From contig CAJNDT010003246.1 in assembly GCA_905221615.1 (NCBI GenBank), positions 84,501 to 148,500 on the forward strand: a DNA stretch of 64,000 nt, in the 5' to 3' direction. Source of the stretch: Symbiodinium sp. CCMP2592 (lineage: Eukaryota > Sar > Dinophyceae > Suessiales > Symbiodiniaceae). Positions 30,301-39,401 of this stretch are shown here, in pieces. A model generated the notes under the pieces. That model searched no databases and had not been told where the DNA came from. It saw only the letters and a program-made list of their open reading frames with translations. The translations under genes and the position numbers were made by a program. Every line of letters begins with the position of its first letter. The first letter of the stretch is position 1.

Positions 30301-31449
30301 TACTCTCCCATGCTGCTCCTGGTGCTCTTCCTGCTTCTTCGCTCTCCGGACGTGTACCCTGGCCACTCCGGCGACTTCAGCTGCTTCCCGTGCCGCTGCT
30401 CTCAGGAGGCGAGGCGCCTGGAAAGCTGCCGATTAGCAGCCGTACTCCGACAGCCGGAGCTGGCCCTGCCCGGCGTTCACAGCATCGCCCAAGGAGCTTT
30501 CGACCCCTTAGGCTGCTATGTGCGGCGCCTATCCCTCGCCAACAACACGTTGATCTCGCTGCCGGCGAAACGGTTCCGGCGCCTGAGCTGCCTGGAAGTC
30601 CTGGACCTGGGCAGAGGACACCTCGAGCACCTGGAGGATGAGGCCTTCGAGGGCCTGGCGCAGCTGCGCCTCCTGTCACTCAGCGAAAACAATATCACCG
30701 ACCTCCCGACCCAGGTTCTCAAACCGCTGCTCGGCTTGGAGCAGCTCCTTCTAGGCGGCAAGACCGCCAAAAACGGCTGGGGGAGAGAAATCGTGCGTGG
30801 GAACCGGTTAGCGAGCTTGCCTGACTTCACGCATAACCAGTGGCTGGAAGTGCTGGATGTCAGCAAGAACGAGCTGACGGCCTTGAAGGACGGCACGTTT
30901 GCGCAGCTCCACAGACTCCGAGTCCTGGACATCAACCACAACAAGATCTGCAATGTCTCCGCCCACGCCTTTGCAGGCTTAACCTCCCTGCAGTCGCTGG
31001 ATTTGAGCTCCATCAGGCTGGCAGAGCTCCCGGAATTGGTCTTCCAGGGCTTGACCTCCCTCAAGAGGCTGGATTTGGATGGTAACGACCTGGCAGAGCT
31101 CCCGGAGAAGGTCTTCCGGGGCTTGACCTCCCTTGAGATGCTGGATTTGTGCTGGAACAGGCTGGCAGAGCTCCCAGAAAATGTCTTCCAGGGCTTGACC
31201 TCTCTTGAGTTTCTGGATTTGCGCTGGAACAGGCTGGCAGAGCTCCCGGAAAATGTCTTCCAGGGCTTGACCTCTCTTGAGTTTCTGGATTTGGGCTGGA
31301 ACAGGCTGGCAGAGCTCCCGGAAAATGTCTTCCAGGGCTTGACCTCCCTTCAGTGGCTTGTGTTGTACAACAACACGCTGGCAGAGCCGGTGAGGCGCTG
31401 TGTTGAGGCCACCTTGACCTGTGAGAACTGCAGCTGCCAGGCTTCTTGA
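20985..31449 (+). CDS. Receptor-like SHAW/transmembrane/LRR gene, copy 3 (multi-exon span)
   Basis: Paralogue of copy 2, about 10.5 kb. The start is placed at the ATG at 20985, which opens MRWRTGGAIILRRQLLSWMS and a hydrophobic AAALGILVAARLARA, a good signal anchor or signal peptide. Exon order, lengths and phases match copy 2 for at least ten exons. It differs by only six regular LRRs in the last exon, a much shorter intronic satellite, two foldback-type insertions in the SHAW-domain introns, a TTTAGGG replacement inside one exon and a possible in-frame stop near 25793. It could be a working gene with altered exons or an early pseudogene; the intact, well-conserved last exon argues against long decay. 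Confidence 0.6.
21462..21735 (+). CDS. Copy 3 exons DVIAAVKACLG and GDPWHGNVLL
   Basis: Counterparts of 5759-5831 and 5901-6031, separated by a short intron with CCCTAAA words (21555-21595). Peptides are preserved with conservative changes (EEFG/KEFG; AGNEFL/SGNELL). Confidence 0.5.
21827..22546 (+). CDS. Copy 3 exons: hydrophobic segment and charged helix
   Basis: Matches 6131-6806. The second part reads RAAELQRWQMHAAKAKDRKR, then the hydrophobic AAAMWSPAAVALTIFLK. Small indels separate the copies in the first part (near 22036-22165). Confidence 0.5.
22626..22719 (+). CDS. Copy 3 SHAW-motif exon
   Basis: 94 bp. Encodes RPTWFVSHAWKEPIVPWYIL and ends at ttt|GTtgtg, in phase 0 with the exon at 22797. 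One codon longer than in copy 2, so the reading frame is kept. Confidence 0.75.
22797..22902 (+). CDS. Copy 3 ANNQH-motif exon
   Basis: Encodes VLFLRCLLRHAAVRDLRGGP and AYWVCAYANNQHAPR. A ~245-bp inserted block begins just after the exon, in the intron. Confidence 0.7.
22915..23158. mobile_element. Nested foldback (MITE-like) insertion, copy 3 only
   Basis: Absent at the matching point in copy 2 (near 7155-7190). The inner element at about 23055-23150 has inverted ends CCTTAAGCCGGAAtAACCTACC-type against its complement. An outer pair (GGGCCTTCATAAATAA / TATGAAGGCCC) surrounds other AT-rich sequence. No coding capacity. Non-autonomous foldback elements are the simplest reading. Confidence 0.65.
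23238..23480. mobile_element. Second AT-rich insertion with duplicated block, copy 3 only
   Basis: Contains two copies of a ~60-base block (AAAGTAAGGTCCCTTTGATA, then CTACTTTTTTGGTAGG) on either side of a TTTAGGG pair, and several short inverted pairs (ACCTACC/GGTAGGT). No equivalent in copy 2. Confidence 0.55.
23673..23775 (+). CDS. Copy 3 exon GVLLVLDAAATPFQRIWC
   Basis: Counterpart of 7381-7478. The SHAW-domain core is fully preserved (one Leu to Ser change in SSFYSAMM). Confidence 0.7.
24003..24071 (+). CDS. Copy 3 exon VENSAKLFLDVAATSG, GA donor
   Basis: 69 bp. Ends acg|GAccg, again a GA donor in phase with DGLAGKEAKLL at 24185. Confidence 0.7.
24185..24861 (+). CDS. Copy 3 long RILNSIA/LRR-like exon
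   Basis: 677 bp, open throughout and about 95% identical to copy 2 by eye. Changes include ASREED to AFREED, KHFRD to KYFRD and AVGI to AGGI. No stop and no frameshift, so this part is under coding constraint or very recent. Confidence 0.77.
24908..24980 (+). CDS. Copy 3 LRR-like exon LRLEELSLHVQG
   Basis: Joined through a 46-bp GA-AG intron. KALD of copy 2 is KALY here. Confidence 0.63.
25155..25400 (+). CDS. Copy 3 exons RKLQSRDKDLQMW and REDAATWTQQLEALL
   Basis: Counterparts of 8920-9036 and 9059-9220. The second reads DLCLVREDAATWTQQLEALL without interruption, so copy 3 keeps the better frame at this point. Confidence 0.5.
25732..25808 (+). CDS. Copy 3 counterpart of the 99-bp exon, possible stop
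   Basis: Covers the 3' part of the segment matching 9447-9545. In the frame reading EHFFCSLRRSVFKSFQEVRP a TAG follows at about 25793. The alternative MDIATS frame stays open. Confidence 0.35.
25890..25992 (+). pseudogene. Exon ADIESRGQHP interrupted by TTTAGGG, copy 3
   Basis: Matches 9637-9707 up to CATCCGAT, then TTTAGGG-type sequence (25932-25955) and about 35 further bases replace the copy 2 exon end and donor. The exon is probably skipped or lost here. Confidence 0.5.
26047..26460 (+). CDS. Copy 3 membrane-segment exons
   Basis: GYKGLLLLILLSLHLGEHVY at the 5' end, YPVLVLGVANMSGFSVSW in the middle and LSTLLLALLIASFSFASFRF at the 3' end match three copy 2 exons (9764-10170). Hydrophobicity is conserved despite substitutions, which supports membrane helices. 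Confidence 0.55.
26551..26693 (+). CDS. Copy 3 exon VLEDDGHLSHTSLVFGIDG
   Basis: Reads AQISVHQQVLEDDGHLSHTS, then LVFGIDGDKYPSVDQVRQEH. The 5' limit differs from copy 2 by small indels and is approximate. The GA donor candidate is ttcca|GAca. Confidence 0.55.
27139..27360 (+). CDS. Copy 3 exon pair DILQYEIYCKDIL / AFQGEEQPIRIV
   Basis: Exons 27139-27232 and 27287-27360 are the same lengths as in copy 2 and nearly the same in sequence. The 54-bp GT-AG intron (27233-27286) matches in length too. Confidence 0.72.
27457..28013 (+). CDS. Copy 3 exons YFATVLLLERSL and two-helix exon
   Basis: Exons 27457-27640 and 27662-28013 carry the same peptides and phases as copy 2, joined by a very short intron (21 bp by the best-fitting AGs). 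That is too short for a normal intron, so the segment may be read through or spliced at other sites. Reading straight on in the first frame reaches TAA at 27643, so some removal is needed. Confidence 0.6.
28200..28735 (+). repeat. Short, degenerate version of the intronic satellite
   Basis: About ten diverged ~50-bp monomers (CAACAAATCGTACTTCTTAG-like, CGAGGCCAAAGCAACGGC-like) without the 158-bp higher-order period seen in copy 2. Confidence 0.85.
29219..29848 (+). CDS. Copy 3 exons: FERHFGVHG, FWIFYALLTLNSL, MDLGYMLTYLL
   Basis: Three exons (about 29219-29430, 29545-29707, 29787-29848) equivalent to 13946-14569, with the same GC donors at 29708 and 29849. Helix changes are conservative (YVLLTFNSLF to YALLTLNSLY). 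Confidence 0.65.
29918..30022 (+). CDS. Copy 3 exon SELTLETAVRGNFGDAEEL
   Basis: 105 bp. Ends cac|GAatgtaagt. The GTAAGT begins at 30027 but gives a phase that does not fit the LRR exon, so GA is preferred. Confidence 0.73.
30115..31449 (+). CDS. Last exon of copy 3: membrane helix plus six regular LRRs
   Basis: 1335 bp, open from ctgcag| to TGA. Same opening (FLAVYISLAHTCCACRSVE), membrane helix (LKALYSPMLLLVLFLLL), Cys cap and irregular LRRs as copy 2, then only six FxGLTSL repeats (LAELPENVFQGLTSLEFLDL type) and the cap PVRRCVEATLTCENCSC. The last three regular repeats are nearly identical in sequence. Copy 3 therefore lacks the 3' repeat block that copies 1 and 2 share. Confidence 0.87.
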   Translation, partial: FLAVYISLAHTCCACRSVERAKDLGESSAELVEPKQSKRPIIHRTVFPARHGRLVLRCLKALYSPMLLLVLFLLLRSPDVYPGHSGDFSCFPCRCSQEARRLESCRLAAVLRQPELALPGVHSIAQGAFDPLGCYVRRLSLANNTLISLPAKRFRRLSCLEVLDLGRGHLEHLEDEAFEGLAQLRLLSLSENNITDLPTQVLKPLLGLEQLLLGGKTAKNGWGREIVRGNRLASLPDFTHNQWLEVLDVSKNELTALKDGTFAQLHRLRVLDINHNKICNVSAHAFAGLTSLQSLDLSSIRLAELPELVFQGLTSLKRLDLDGNDLAELPEKVFRGLTSLEMLDLCWNRLAELPENVFQGLTSLEFLDLRWNRLAELPENVFQGLTSLEFLDLGWNRLAELPENVFQGLTSLQWLVLYNNTLAEPVRRCVEATLTCENCSCQAS

Positions 31450-32160
31450 GGCCACAAGTTTTTAACCTATTTGTATGGTGTTCCTTCTTTTAGTCATACA
31501 AGTAAAGAGTATCGAATTAATTGAGATTGCCTAGAAAGGGAATTGCACGCGTTTTCATCTTCCGCAGGGCTGAGCCCTCTGGTGAATCTGTTTAAAAGCC
31601 TGAGGCAAGACGACACAACTGCCGGAGACGAACACCTTCAAAGTTGTTAATCATGTGCTCCTATTTTCCCCCTTAGTATCCCCTAAGGTAACAAGAGTAG
31701 TCCCCTATATAACCCCCTTTTTAAGGAGTGTCGACTCCATCCGCAGAGCTCACGTGCAACTCTAGGCCTGTTTTTAAGCTCTCTGCTCCTCGGCCTTCCC
31801 GAGGTGATCTCTCCAAAACGAGAGCCACGATCCTCCGCCGCTAGGCCCTTGGTATATCGGGTACAACAGTAGCATTGGGTTTAGGGTTTTCGGGTTTATA
31901 GTTTATGGGTTTAGGGTTCAGGGGTTTCTGGTTCAGGGTTTCATTTTAGCGAGGATCACTCCTCTTCACGCCTCCGAAAGGTTTTGCCGGAGACATGCTG
32001 AGCACGACTAGATGACTAGAAGCTTTGCAGGTGAGCTCATGTCTGTGATGTTGGCATATGACCGACCAAGTCCTGTCGGTAGCAAGCGGACAAAGGCCGC
32101 GGTGTCCAACACGTAAAATGCTCAAGGGACCCTAAACCCTATAAACCCTAAGCCCTAAAC
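31450..32160. other. 3' flank of copy 3, end of the array
   Basis: Diverged version of 1491-1990: the T-rich start, GCACGCGTTTTCATCT and the GAGGTGATCTCTCCAAAACG segment are kept, with insertions such as one near 31670-31735. Similarity fades after about 32000 except for a short GCCTAGCGGCAACCGCCGGC match at 32544. The array stops here. Confidence 0.65.
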
Positions 32161-32346
32161 CCTAAGCTCCAGGACAAGCCTCTTGGCGGCCAGAGCAATT
32201 TCGCGGATGCTGGAGCAAGCAGGAGCGCTTCTTGCATATAGAAACCCGGAACAGAAGGAAGTGATCTTGTATGCATTAGATTGGTAACGCTTGGTATGGC
32301 GATCTGGCATGCAGTGACACCGCTCATTCGGCATGCTTCGGCTCAT
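32155..32346 (-). CDS. Short minus-strand open frame, unknown
   Basis: Reads SNAYKITSFCSGFLYARSAP and SSIREIALAAKRLVLEL. The composition looks protein-like, but there is no second copy or family to support it. Could be one exon. Confidence 0.2.
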   Translation of the reverse strand: MSRSMPNERCHCMPDRHTKRYQSNAYKITSFCSGFLYARSAPACSSIREIALAAKRLVLELRV

Positions 32347-33117
32347 GTTGACTATTGCCTATGACGGCGGGTAATACTGTTGTCAACAAGGATGACTCAT
32401 CCTTTCCTTTTGGTGAGCGGTTGTGCTGTTTGTTGCTAGTGCTGCTACTGTGAACGTTACTCGCATACTTCTTTCCAAATATGAACCAGGCTACCAGTGT
32501 AACATTTCGGCATGTTTCGACACGGTTACCGTTACCCAAATGCCTAGCGGCAACCGCCGGCCCTGCCATCTTGTGTTGTACTATAGGGGCCTTAATAAGT
32601 TATTACAGTCATTACTTTTTTTTTAGGGGGGGATCACTAGGCCTTTTGGGCCACAGGTAGATGCTGGAACCCTGATAAGCCCCCTACTCAATAAACCCTT
32701 GAGGCCCTCTTTTTACGTACTGCGGCCCTACCTTAAACCCCAACCCCAACGCCCTTTCGCACAGTTACTACGGCCACTATGGTAGCTTATGCCAGGCATC
32801 AATCAGGGATCTCGAAGCAGACAGGGAAGTTTCTCAAGGCGCTGGCTGGGGAATGTAGGGCTCTTGGTTGGTTTGGGGTTCAGGCTGTAGGGCCTTAGGG
32901 CAAACGGGGGTATTCTGATTCTTGTTTCGATTCCTATTCTATATTCTATGTATGTATAGGATGATGACGATTATTGTAACTGTAACCATCATTATTCCGG
33001 CGGATCCCCAGGAGGTGTCGGGTTTGAGGTTAACGGGCTTGAGGTTGAGGAGCCTAGCGTTTTGAGTCATCGGGTTAAGTGATTCGAAGCATTGCAATAA
33101 CTTCTGAACCTGACGTC

Positions 33118-33250
33118 CTCCACCCTAAACCCTAAACCCTAAACCCTGAACCCTAAACCCTAAACCCTAAACCCTGAACCCTAAACCCTAAACCCCTAAA
33201 CCCTAAACCCACAACCCCTAAACCCTAAACCCACAACCCCAAGCCCCGAA
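33118..33250 (+). repeat. CCCTAAA array, ~130 bp
   Basis: Roughly fifteen units, many perfect, some with an extra C or CCCTGAA. Interstitial rather than terminal: unique DNA lies on both sides. Confidence 0.9.
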
Positions 33251-33387
33251 CCCTAAAGCCGATTAAGGGCTTCTGTCGTGACTCTAAACCCGAAGCCCGT
33301 CATCTTAAGATGGAAAATATCGAGCCTCCGAGCCCCTTCGGCAAAGAACTGCAGACCCTGGTGTAGACCTCTAAGTAAGGAATAGTG

Positions 33388-33476
33388 AATCTATCTACGT
33401 ATCTCCCTATCTATCTACCTGTCTATCTATCTACCTATCTTAGTATGCATTCCTCTGTGTGTGTGTGTGTATAAAG
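33388..33476 (+). repeat. (ATCT)n and (GT)n microsatellites
   Basis: Imperfect CTAT/ATCT run followed by about eight GT units. Confidence 0.85.
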
Positions 33477-34384
33477 AAACACTTACATGCCCTGAACTCG
33501 TATTCTGATTGTCAAGGCTGCTATACTAAACTTGCCGCCTTCTGTCAGTTGACATTCTGGAGTTCTGTCTTTCTTGGTCTGTGCTGCGTCTTTCCTTGAA
33601 AGAGGATCGCCCAGCATCTTCATCTGAGATGAACGATCTCAGACATGTCTCGCAATCCTGAGTCGAAGCCCATTTGCTCTAAGTTTCGAGAAGTAGCCCC
33701 AACTTAGAAGCCTAGTTTTGGGAGAAGCCCTTTTCTTGCCCCAACAGTAGGATGATTGTACTTGCAGACGGAAACCTCAAACAGGGCCATCTATCCGAAT
33801 CGATCCTAAACCCTGAGGCCCGACACAACCGATGGAACCCCCCTTAGCTTTCAGAAGCCCTTGTGGTTTAGGGTTTAGGGTTTAGGGTTTTTTCGCCGCA
33901 GCACCTTTACGGCCCGTGTGCCACCTTTGCCTACCTGGCAGCTGTTGCCCTACGATGCTCGCTGCCTTTGTCACTCCGGGAGCGGCTCGGCCAGGTCTTG
34001 GGAGGATTTTCTTTTGTCGTTTCCGGAGCGATCGCTCTCAACGGCAACCGGAAAATCGGACAGTTGACAGGAACCCTAATATCAGCCTGGAGCGAAAGTC
34101 CCATATCAACAAAAAGCACAGCTTGACTTTTGGCACTTGGGATTTGGTTCAGCAACCCTAGGCCCCAGGCCCTCAAGCCAGATCAATCCTGCCACACCCG
34201 TCTCAAACCCTACAGAAACAACATCAAACAGCCTATGCTGACTGAACGAGACTAGGCCCTACCCCCAGACCCAAAACCCACAACGGATCCTTAACCTAGG
34301 CCCTGATATCTTAACCTGAGCCCTGAACCCTAAATTGGAGTTCCCTTCAGGGCCAGGCGCCAGTGCTTCCGACACCTCGGAGTA

Positions 34385-34450
34385 GGTACGGGGTCGGAGG
34401 GGGTGGGAAGGGGGGTGGGAGGGGTTTAGGGTCTGGGGAGGGACGGGGTG
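34385..34450 (+). repeat. G-run tract
   Basis: Several runs of three to six G within about 65 bases, continuing into G-rich TTTAGGG-like text; a candidate G-quadruplex. Confidence 0.55.
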
Positions 34451-35715
34451 CGGTTTTGTTGGGGTGTAGGGGTTGGGTTCAGGCTTCGGGTTTCCGGGTT
34501 TCAGGGGGCTTGGGATTTATTTTTGGGTGTATGTAAGGGTGTAGGATTGCATTGTCTAGGTCGGGGCTGCAGGGTGGCTGCTTCGGCTTGGGCAGCTCGG
34601 GATGAAATTGAGCATGTGGATGCGGCGTGTTTCTATCATTGTTAGTGTTTACTTGATAGTTCTTGTCATAGCGAGAATTGGGCTTAGAGCCTTTGACTTT
34701 TGGACGCTCAGGGACGTAAGGTCGGATTCAGCTTTGGGTCATTGGGCTTTGGCTCCGCGTTCTTGGGTGTGGGCATCGCAAGCAGCTTAAGGTGTGTTGC
34801 AGTTCTAACAGCCTGTAGTTCATGATCGACAGACTACATCGAAAGCTGTTTTGTACTGCCGCAGGGATTATGCTGTGCAAAGCTGCTGCATGTACAACAG
34901 CCATGGCAACCGTCATACTTGCAGCAGGAAACCGTAGCCATACTCTCCGCGCGCACCAGATCCAACAAGATATTCGCGTTCTTGGAAACAGTCGCAAAAC
35001 CGCGGTGCTCATAACGTCATAGTATGGTTACACTGGCAGCCAAAACTCTTGTGGTTGCTACGAGGACCATGGTAGTCATGGCAACCATTGAAGCCGCCGT
35101 TGTCATTAGCTTGGTTGCTCAAAGTGTAAGTAACGTAGTCATTGAAAGCCCTTGTGATGGGTAAGGCTATCACCCCTAAACCTAAACCATAAGCCTAAAT
35201 GTTCTACACGAAGTATGTGTTTCAGGGTAAGTGTTGCTAACTCCTCAAGCTCCTTGATCCGCCAGAATCAGGTTAGCAAATCTTGTTGTAATTCCAACGA
35301 AGGCATGGTGGCCAGACTCCTCACCACGCCCAGATTAGTGTCGAGGACGATGCACGTCATATTCACAGCATGCTCATCAGGTTCATCGTGCTTGACTTGA
35401 GTTCTGGTGGAATTCGTCATACTCACAGCAGTGATCAGTGTTACCATCTCCGTTATTGTCAGTATCAATTCAGTCTTCATCTTCTTCACGTTCATCTTCA
35501 TCCGCGACATCACCACGACTATCACCATCGTCATCAGCATCATCAGCGTCAGCATCACCATCATCGTTATCATCATCGCCGTCATCGTCATCTTGATACT
35601 TACAGTGCCCAGTACGAAGATCCGGGCCCCGAGCCCGAAACTCTAAAGCCCAAATCCGAACCCCTCCCCAGCCCTAAAACTCAATTCTAAATCTCGACAA
35701 CCACACCAAAACTCT

Positions 35716-35825
35716 CTTGGAGGGTCATGGGTAGTTATAAGTATGGTTATAAGTCCCTTAATATGAGTTATAATGCTAGTTACCTTACTTATAACCCCAC
35801 TTATAACTACCCATGAACCTCCAAG
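35716..35825. mobile_element. Foldback element, family B (GGGTAGTTATAAG ends)
   Basis: Inverted ends CTTGGAGGGTCATGGGTAGT and its near complement ACTACCCATGAACCTCCAAG, about 110 bp apart, AT-rich between. A relative lies at 63473-63586. Confidence 0.75.
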
Positions 35826-36265
35826 CTGTTCAAGAACCTTAGAACACTAAGCTGTGACAGGCCCGCGGCTCCAAACCAAGAGCCCGGCGCCCTCCACGCG
35901 CACGCCGGCGTGGCTCTGGCGGCGGGCGCTTGCGGAGCGTCACTGGGAAAATTTGGGTTTTAAGGTCCGAGGTTCTCCAAACCCTAAACCCTACAATATG
36001 GGGCCTTTAACTATGAGTAGAGCAGGGTTCTAGGGTACAGTATGTATGGTGTAATAGTTATTCAGATTTCCCATGGTAATAACAGGCTTCTATAGCAGGT
36101 TCTAGGGTTGGAGATTTCGTGTTTGGGGATTTCGGATTTGTTGATTGATTTTCGGATTTTTTGATTGTGTCGGTTCCAGGGCTTGTTTGGCAATGGGGGA
36201 CTCGAAGTCTAAGTTGGGATTTTCGGACTTAGGGCTTGGTATAGGGTAGGGTTTAAGCTTTGGGC

Positions 36266-36600
36266 TTCAGGGTCTAGGCTGGGGTTTAGGGTTTAGGGCG
36301 TAGGGTGTAGGGTGTAGGGTTTAGGGTTTGGGGTTTAGGGTTTAGGGTATAGGGTAGGGTCTAGAAGCTGCCCTTACCTTGAAATAGGGCCTATAAGGAT
36401 TATATTAGGGCGGTACTATATTCCTATTCTACCACTATTACAGGGTGGGGGCCCCTTCTAGTTTAAGCTTTGGGCTTCAAGGTCTGGGCTTTAGGATTTA
36501 GGGTTTTAGGGTTTAGGGTTTGGAGTTTAGGGTTTGGGGTTCTAGGGTGGGGTTTAGGGTTTGGAGTTTAGGGTTTAGGGTGGGGTTCAATGGTAGGGTA
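36266..36600 (+). repeat. TTTAGGG clusters
   Basis: Two clusters (36266-36370 and 36480-36600) of mixed TTTAGGG, TGTAGGG and TTTGGGG units, separated by about 110 bases with a foldback-like TATAAGG section. Confidence 0.85.
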
Positions 36601-37395
36601 AGGCTTAGGGTTTGGGATTTGGGGCTGGTAGGGTGTAGCCTGGTTTGGCGCTCGTTTTGGCAGCTTGTGCTTTCTGCTGTGCGCTGAGTGTATTCGAGCA
36701 AGCCTGTCTGCACAAAGCAGAACTGACCTCACCTCGGTTGACAGCTCCCATAAATCCGACGCTTGATCAAGTACGAAGTCTTGAGTAGCGGCCCTCCGGT
36801 GTGCAATTGCTGACGGAGCCTCAACATTCAAACAAGAATAAACAAGTACATAATGTGTATCTTTATATGCCTATGTCTAAGTACAAAAGCATATATATAT
36901 ATATATGTATATCCATGAGTTCGTCAGTTTTTTTTGCGGTCACTGTAACAGCTGCTCCAAAATCCGAATCTCACTCTGGTATGTTCTCAGGGCCAAAGCG
37001 AATAAAAGCTACCGTTTCAGGTATTTCGGCTGGAATCAACGCCGAACTTCAAGAAAAGTTCAGCGCCGGCAACATTCGCGAAAGGCGGAGGCCTGGTGTT
37101 CTGCCTTTGGGCGTCGGAGAACTGGAGCCCCAAAACCCAAAGATGAGCCGAAGCCTGAAATCCCTACAACCTCAACCCTAAGCCTCTACGCCCGCGTTTT
37201 AGACCTTAAGCTCTACACCCTAAGCCTTAACAGCCTAAACCCCGATCAACCAAAGGAAGTGCAGGGACTTGATGTTTTGCACCTCAGCTTCGTGGGGTTT
37301 ACGGGTACTTAAATATTAGGCTCCCGAAAATAAGGTTAAGGACGGATCCACTGATGAAGGAGCTTTGGGTTCAGTGCCACTTTTTTGCACATCCA

Positions 37396-37532
37396 TGGTC
37401 TAGGGGTTTAGGGTTTAGGGTTTAGTGGTTTAGGGTTTAGGGTGTAGGGGTTTAGGGTTTAGGGTTTAGGGGTTTTGGGTTTAGGGTTTAGGGTTTAGGG
37501 TTTAAGGGTTTAGGGTTTAGGGTTACGGATTT
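37396..37532 (+). repeat. TTTAGGG cluster
   Basis: About seventeen units, several carrying an added G (GTTTAGGGG). Confidence 0.9.
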
Positions 37533-37539
37533 CACCTGT

Positions 37540-39000
37540 GCTGCAAGCTCGTCGCATGTGAGTGACTAGAGCTGGTCGTGGTAGATTTCCCGTGCAATAT
37601 ACGGGCCTTAAGAATTCGAACAAGGTTTGGGGTATTTTATCTCACAGATATTGTAAGGAACCCCATGGTATGATATTGGGGACGTCCAGCCACGACTGCT
37701 CCCTTCGGAGAGCAGTATTGGTACTGACTCAGGCTTTATAGTAGGCGAGTTGCGAGAGAACCTTTCGCCCGATGACGAGGAGCCGTCTCATGAAGACTAC
37801 GATACCTTGCTCATGAAGGCCGATGTCAGGTTGATGGGCATCAAGACTTAGGGTTCAAAGTTTCGGTCGTTTATGGTCTTGCCGTGATTGAGAGTTGACG
37901 GTCTTGGGTTTTGGAATTCAAGGTCTATGGCGTGGTGCGCAGAGTCTTCACATCAACAGATTGTCAAGGGCGGCTGAGTACTGATGAAGAATCACCCTTG
38001 CGAATGGGGTGTTAAATAATTAGGGGTCTAGACAATTCGGATCTTTTTCGAAGATTTGAAGATTTGAACTCATCCACGCTCCTGCATCTTTGAAGGAGCA
38101 CTCCAGATGTGGACATTCACTTTCCCGTCCGAAGATGGCCCTAAACTTAAGCCTATAAACCAAACCCTTGACCCTAAACCCCGAAAACCTACACCCGGAC
38201 ACCCTATATCTTAACTAAAGATCCGAAGCTGGGCACACCAGATCTGATTTTGGAGCGGTCTTAAACGGTCTGGGGGGTTTGATGTCGGGGTCTGAATGCT
38301 GATGACAAATAAGTATCCTCTAGTAGTCCTTATATCATCAGAGCATTCTGTCCCCCGGTGCCCTACTCTTATTGTTGAGGCCCCTAAATAGTCTAAGGTT
38401 TGGGTGAAGTCATGAACTTGTCCGTCAGCCCTTATCCGCCAAACTCGTAAATCCCAAACCCTCAAACACCGAAAATCTGCATCCCTAAACCCTGCAGCAT
38501 AGACCCCTAAACCGGTCTAAACCCTACACCCTAAACCCTAAACCCTACACCACAAAATCCCAAACTCTGTACCCTAAACCCTGACCCTCCAAAGCCCGAA
38601 GACCCTCCCATCTCCAATTCCTTAGGCTTAAACGTCCTTGAATTTAAACGCAGAGTGTCGAAGCGTCTCGGGCCCTTTAACCTTAAGCCCTGCTTTGGGC
38701 TCTTGACCTGCAACCACCAACCCTACGCCACCCACTTCAAGCCTTTGCGGATGAATCCTGAGGTTTAAACCGAAGCCTCCCTAATATAGTATCCTACGTA
38801 GTAGGATCCTGACTATAAGGATCCCAAAACACGGTTCAAGCCTTTCCTGACTGGAAGGCTGGGCTCCGCAACCTGCTGGGCGTGGAAGAGAGCCTTTGTT
38901 GCCACGGTTCTCTTTTTTTCTTTTCTTCTGGGGTTCCAGCTGGTCCTTCATACTGCACTTACTTGAGTCGTGAGCAGTATGACTACAGTCTTATTGCAGG
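37540..39000. other. No recognised gene
   Basis: Unique sequence with scattered single CCCTAAA words, mainly at 38450-38580. Nothing supported as coding. Confidence 0.4.
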
Positions 39001-39044
39001 ATGATGAGCCCCCTTAAGCCCTGCACCCTGAACCTTTGCCAGCG

Positions 39045-39165
39045 ATGCAGTTCATCGGCTCGCATCTGCTTTCGCTCAGGAATCGAATGGCTCACAAGCT
39101 GGAGGAAGCTTGCCAAGTGTCTTTGTCCGAAGTGTGGGATGACGCGTCCTCTGGTAGAATCTGGC
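39045..39165 (+). CDS. Candidate exon NRMAHKLEEACQVSLSEVW
   Basis: The frame from ATG at 39045 reads MQFIGSHLLSLRNRMAHKLE, then EACQVSLSEVWDDASSG. An AG|G acceptor at 39079 and GT at 39117 would cut out a 36-37 base piece, similar in size to the mini-exons downstream, but the phase is off by one. May be the upstream part of the same coiled-coil gene. Confidence 0.35.
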
Positions 39166-39176
39166 GGTTTAGAGTT

Positions 39177-39301
39177 TACTTAAAGGATCATGGGACTTAG
39201 TAACTAGGGTTATACTTACGGTAAACTATACTTATACCTACTTATAACCCCAATTAAGGTACTTATAACCTTACTTGCTAAGTCCCATGATCCTCCAAGT
39301 A
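39177..39301. mobile_element. Foldback element, family A
   Basis: About 125 bp with terminal inverted repeats TACTTAAAGGATCATGGGAC and complement, AT-rich centre with TTATAACCCCAATTAAGG. One of at least five full copies in the window (also 40241, 41192, 46332 and 53161). Confidence 0.85.
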
Positions 39302-39401
39302 GGGTCTCCAGGGTTCGAGGCATACGTTTTGGTCGTTTTGGAGGCCGGAGGCCCCCGGCATCTTGAAACCGGTTCCCCACCTCGGAGTTGTGTTTCGGTA
39401 C

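Larger units (their letters stand above)
32350..36880. other. Repeat-rich stretch without a recognised gene
   Basis: Holds CCCTAAA arrays, microsatellites, a G-rich tract (34385-34450), an imperfect ATC-rich tract (about 35440-35600), a foldback element (35716-35825) and TTTAGGG clusters. Short open frames exist (a hydrophobic 62-residue one at 34602-34790; 33916-34161), but none has splice support or a family. Confidence 0.5.

Noticed and set aside
33118-33250. True telomere
   Set aside because: The array is short, degenerate and flanked by unique DNA on both sides, and both orientations occur throughout the window.
34930-34945. Start of the dinoflagellate spliced leader (CCGTAGCCAT)
   Set aside because: Only the first ten bases match; the following TTTGGCTCAAG is absent, so it is most likely chance.
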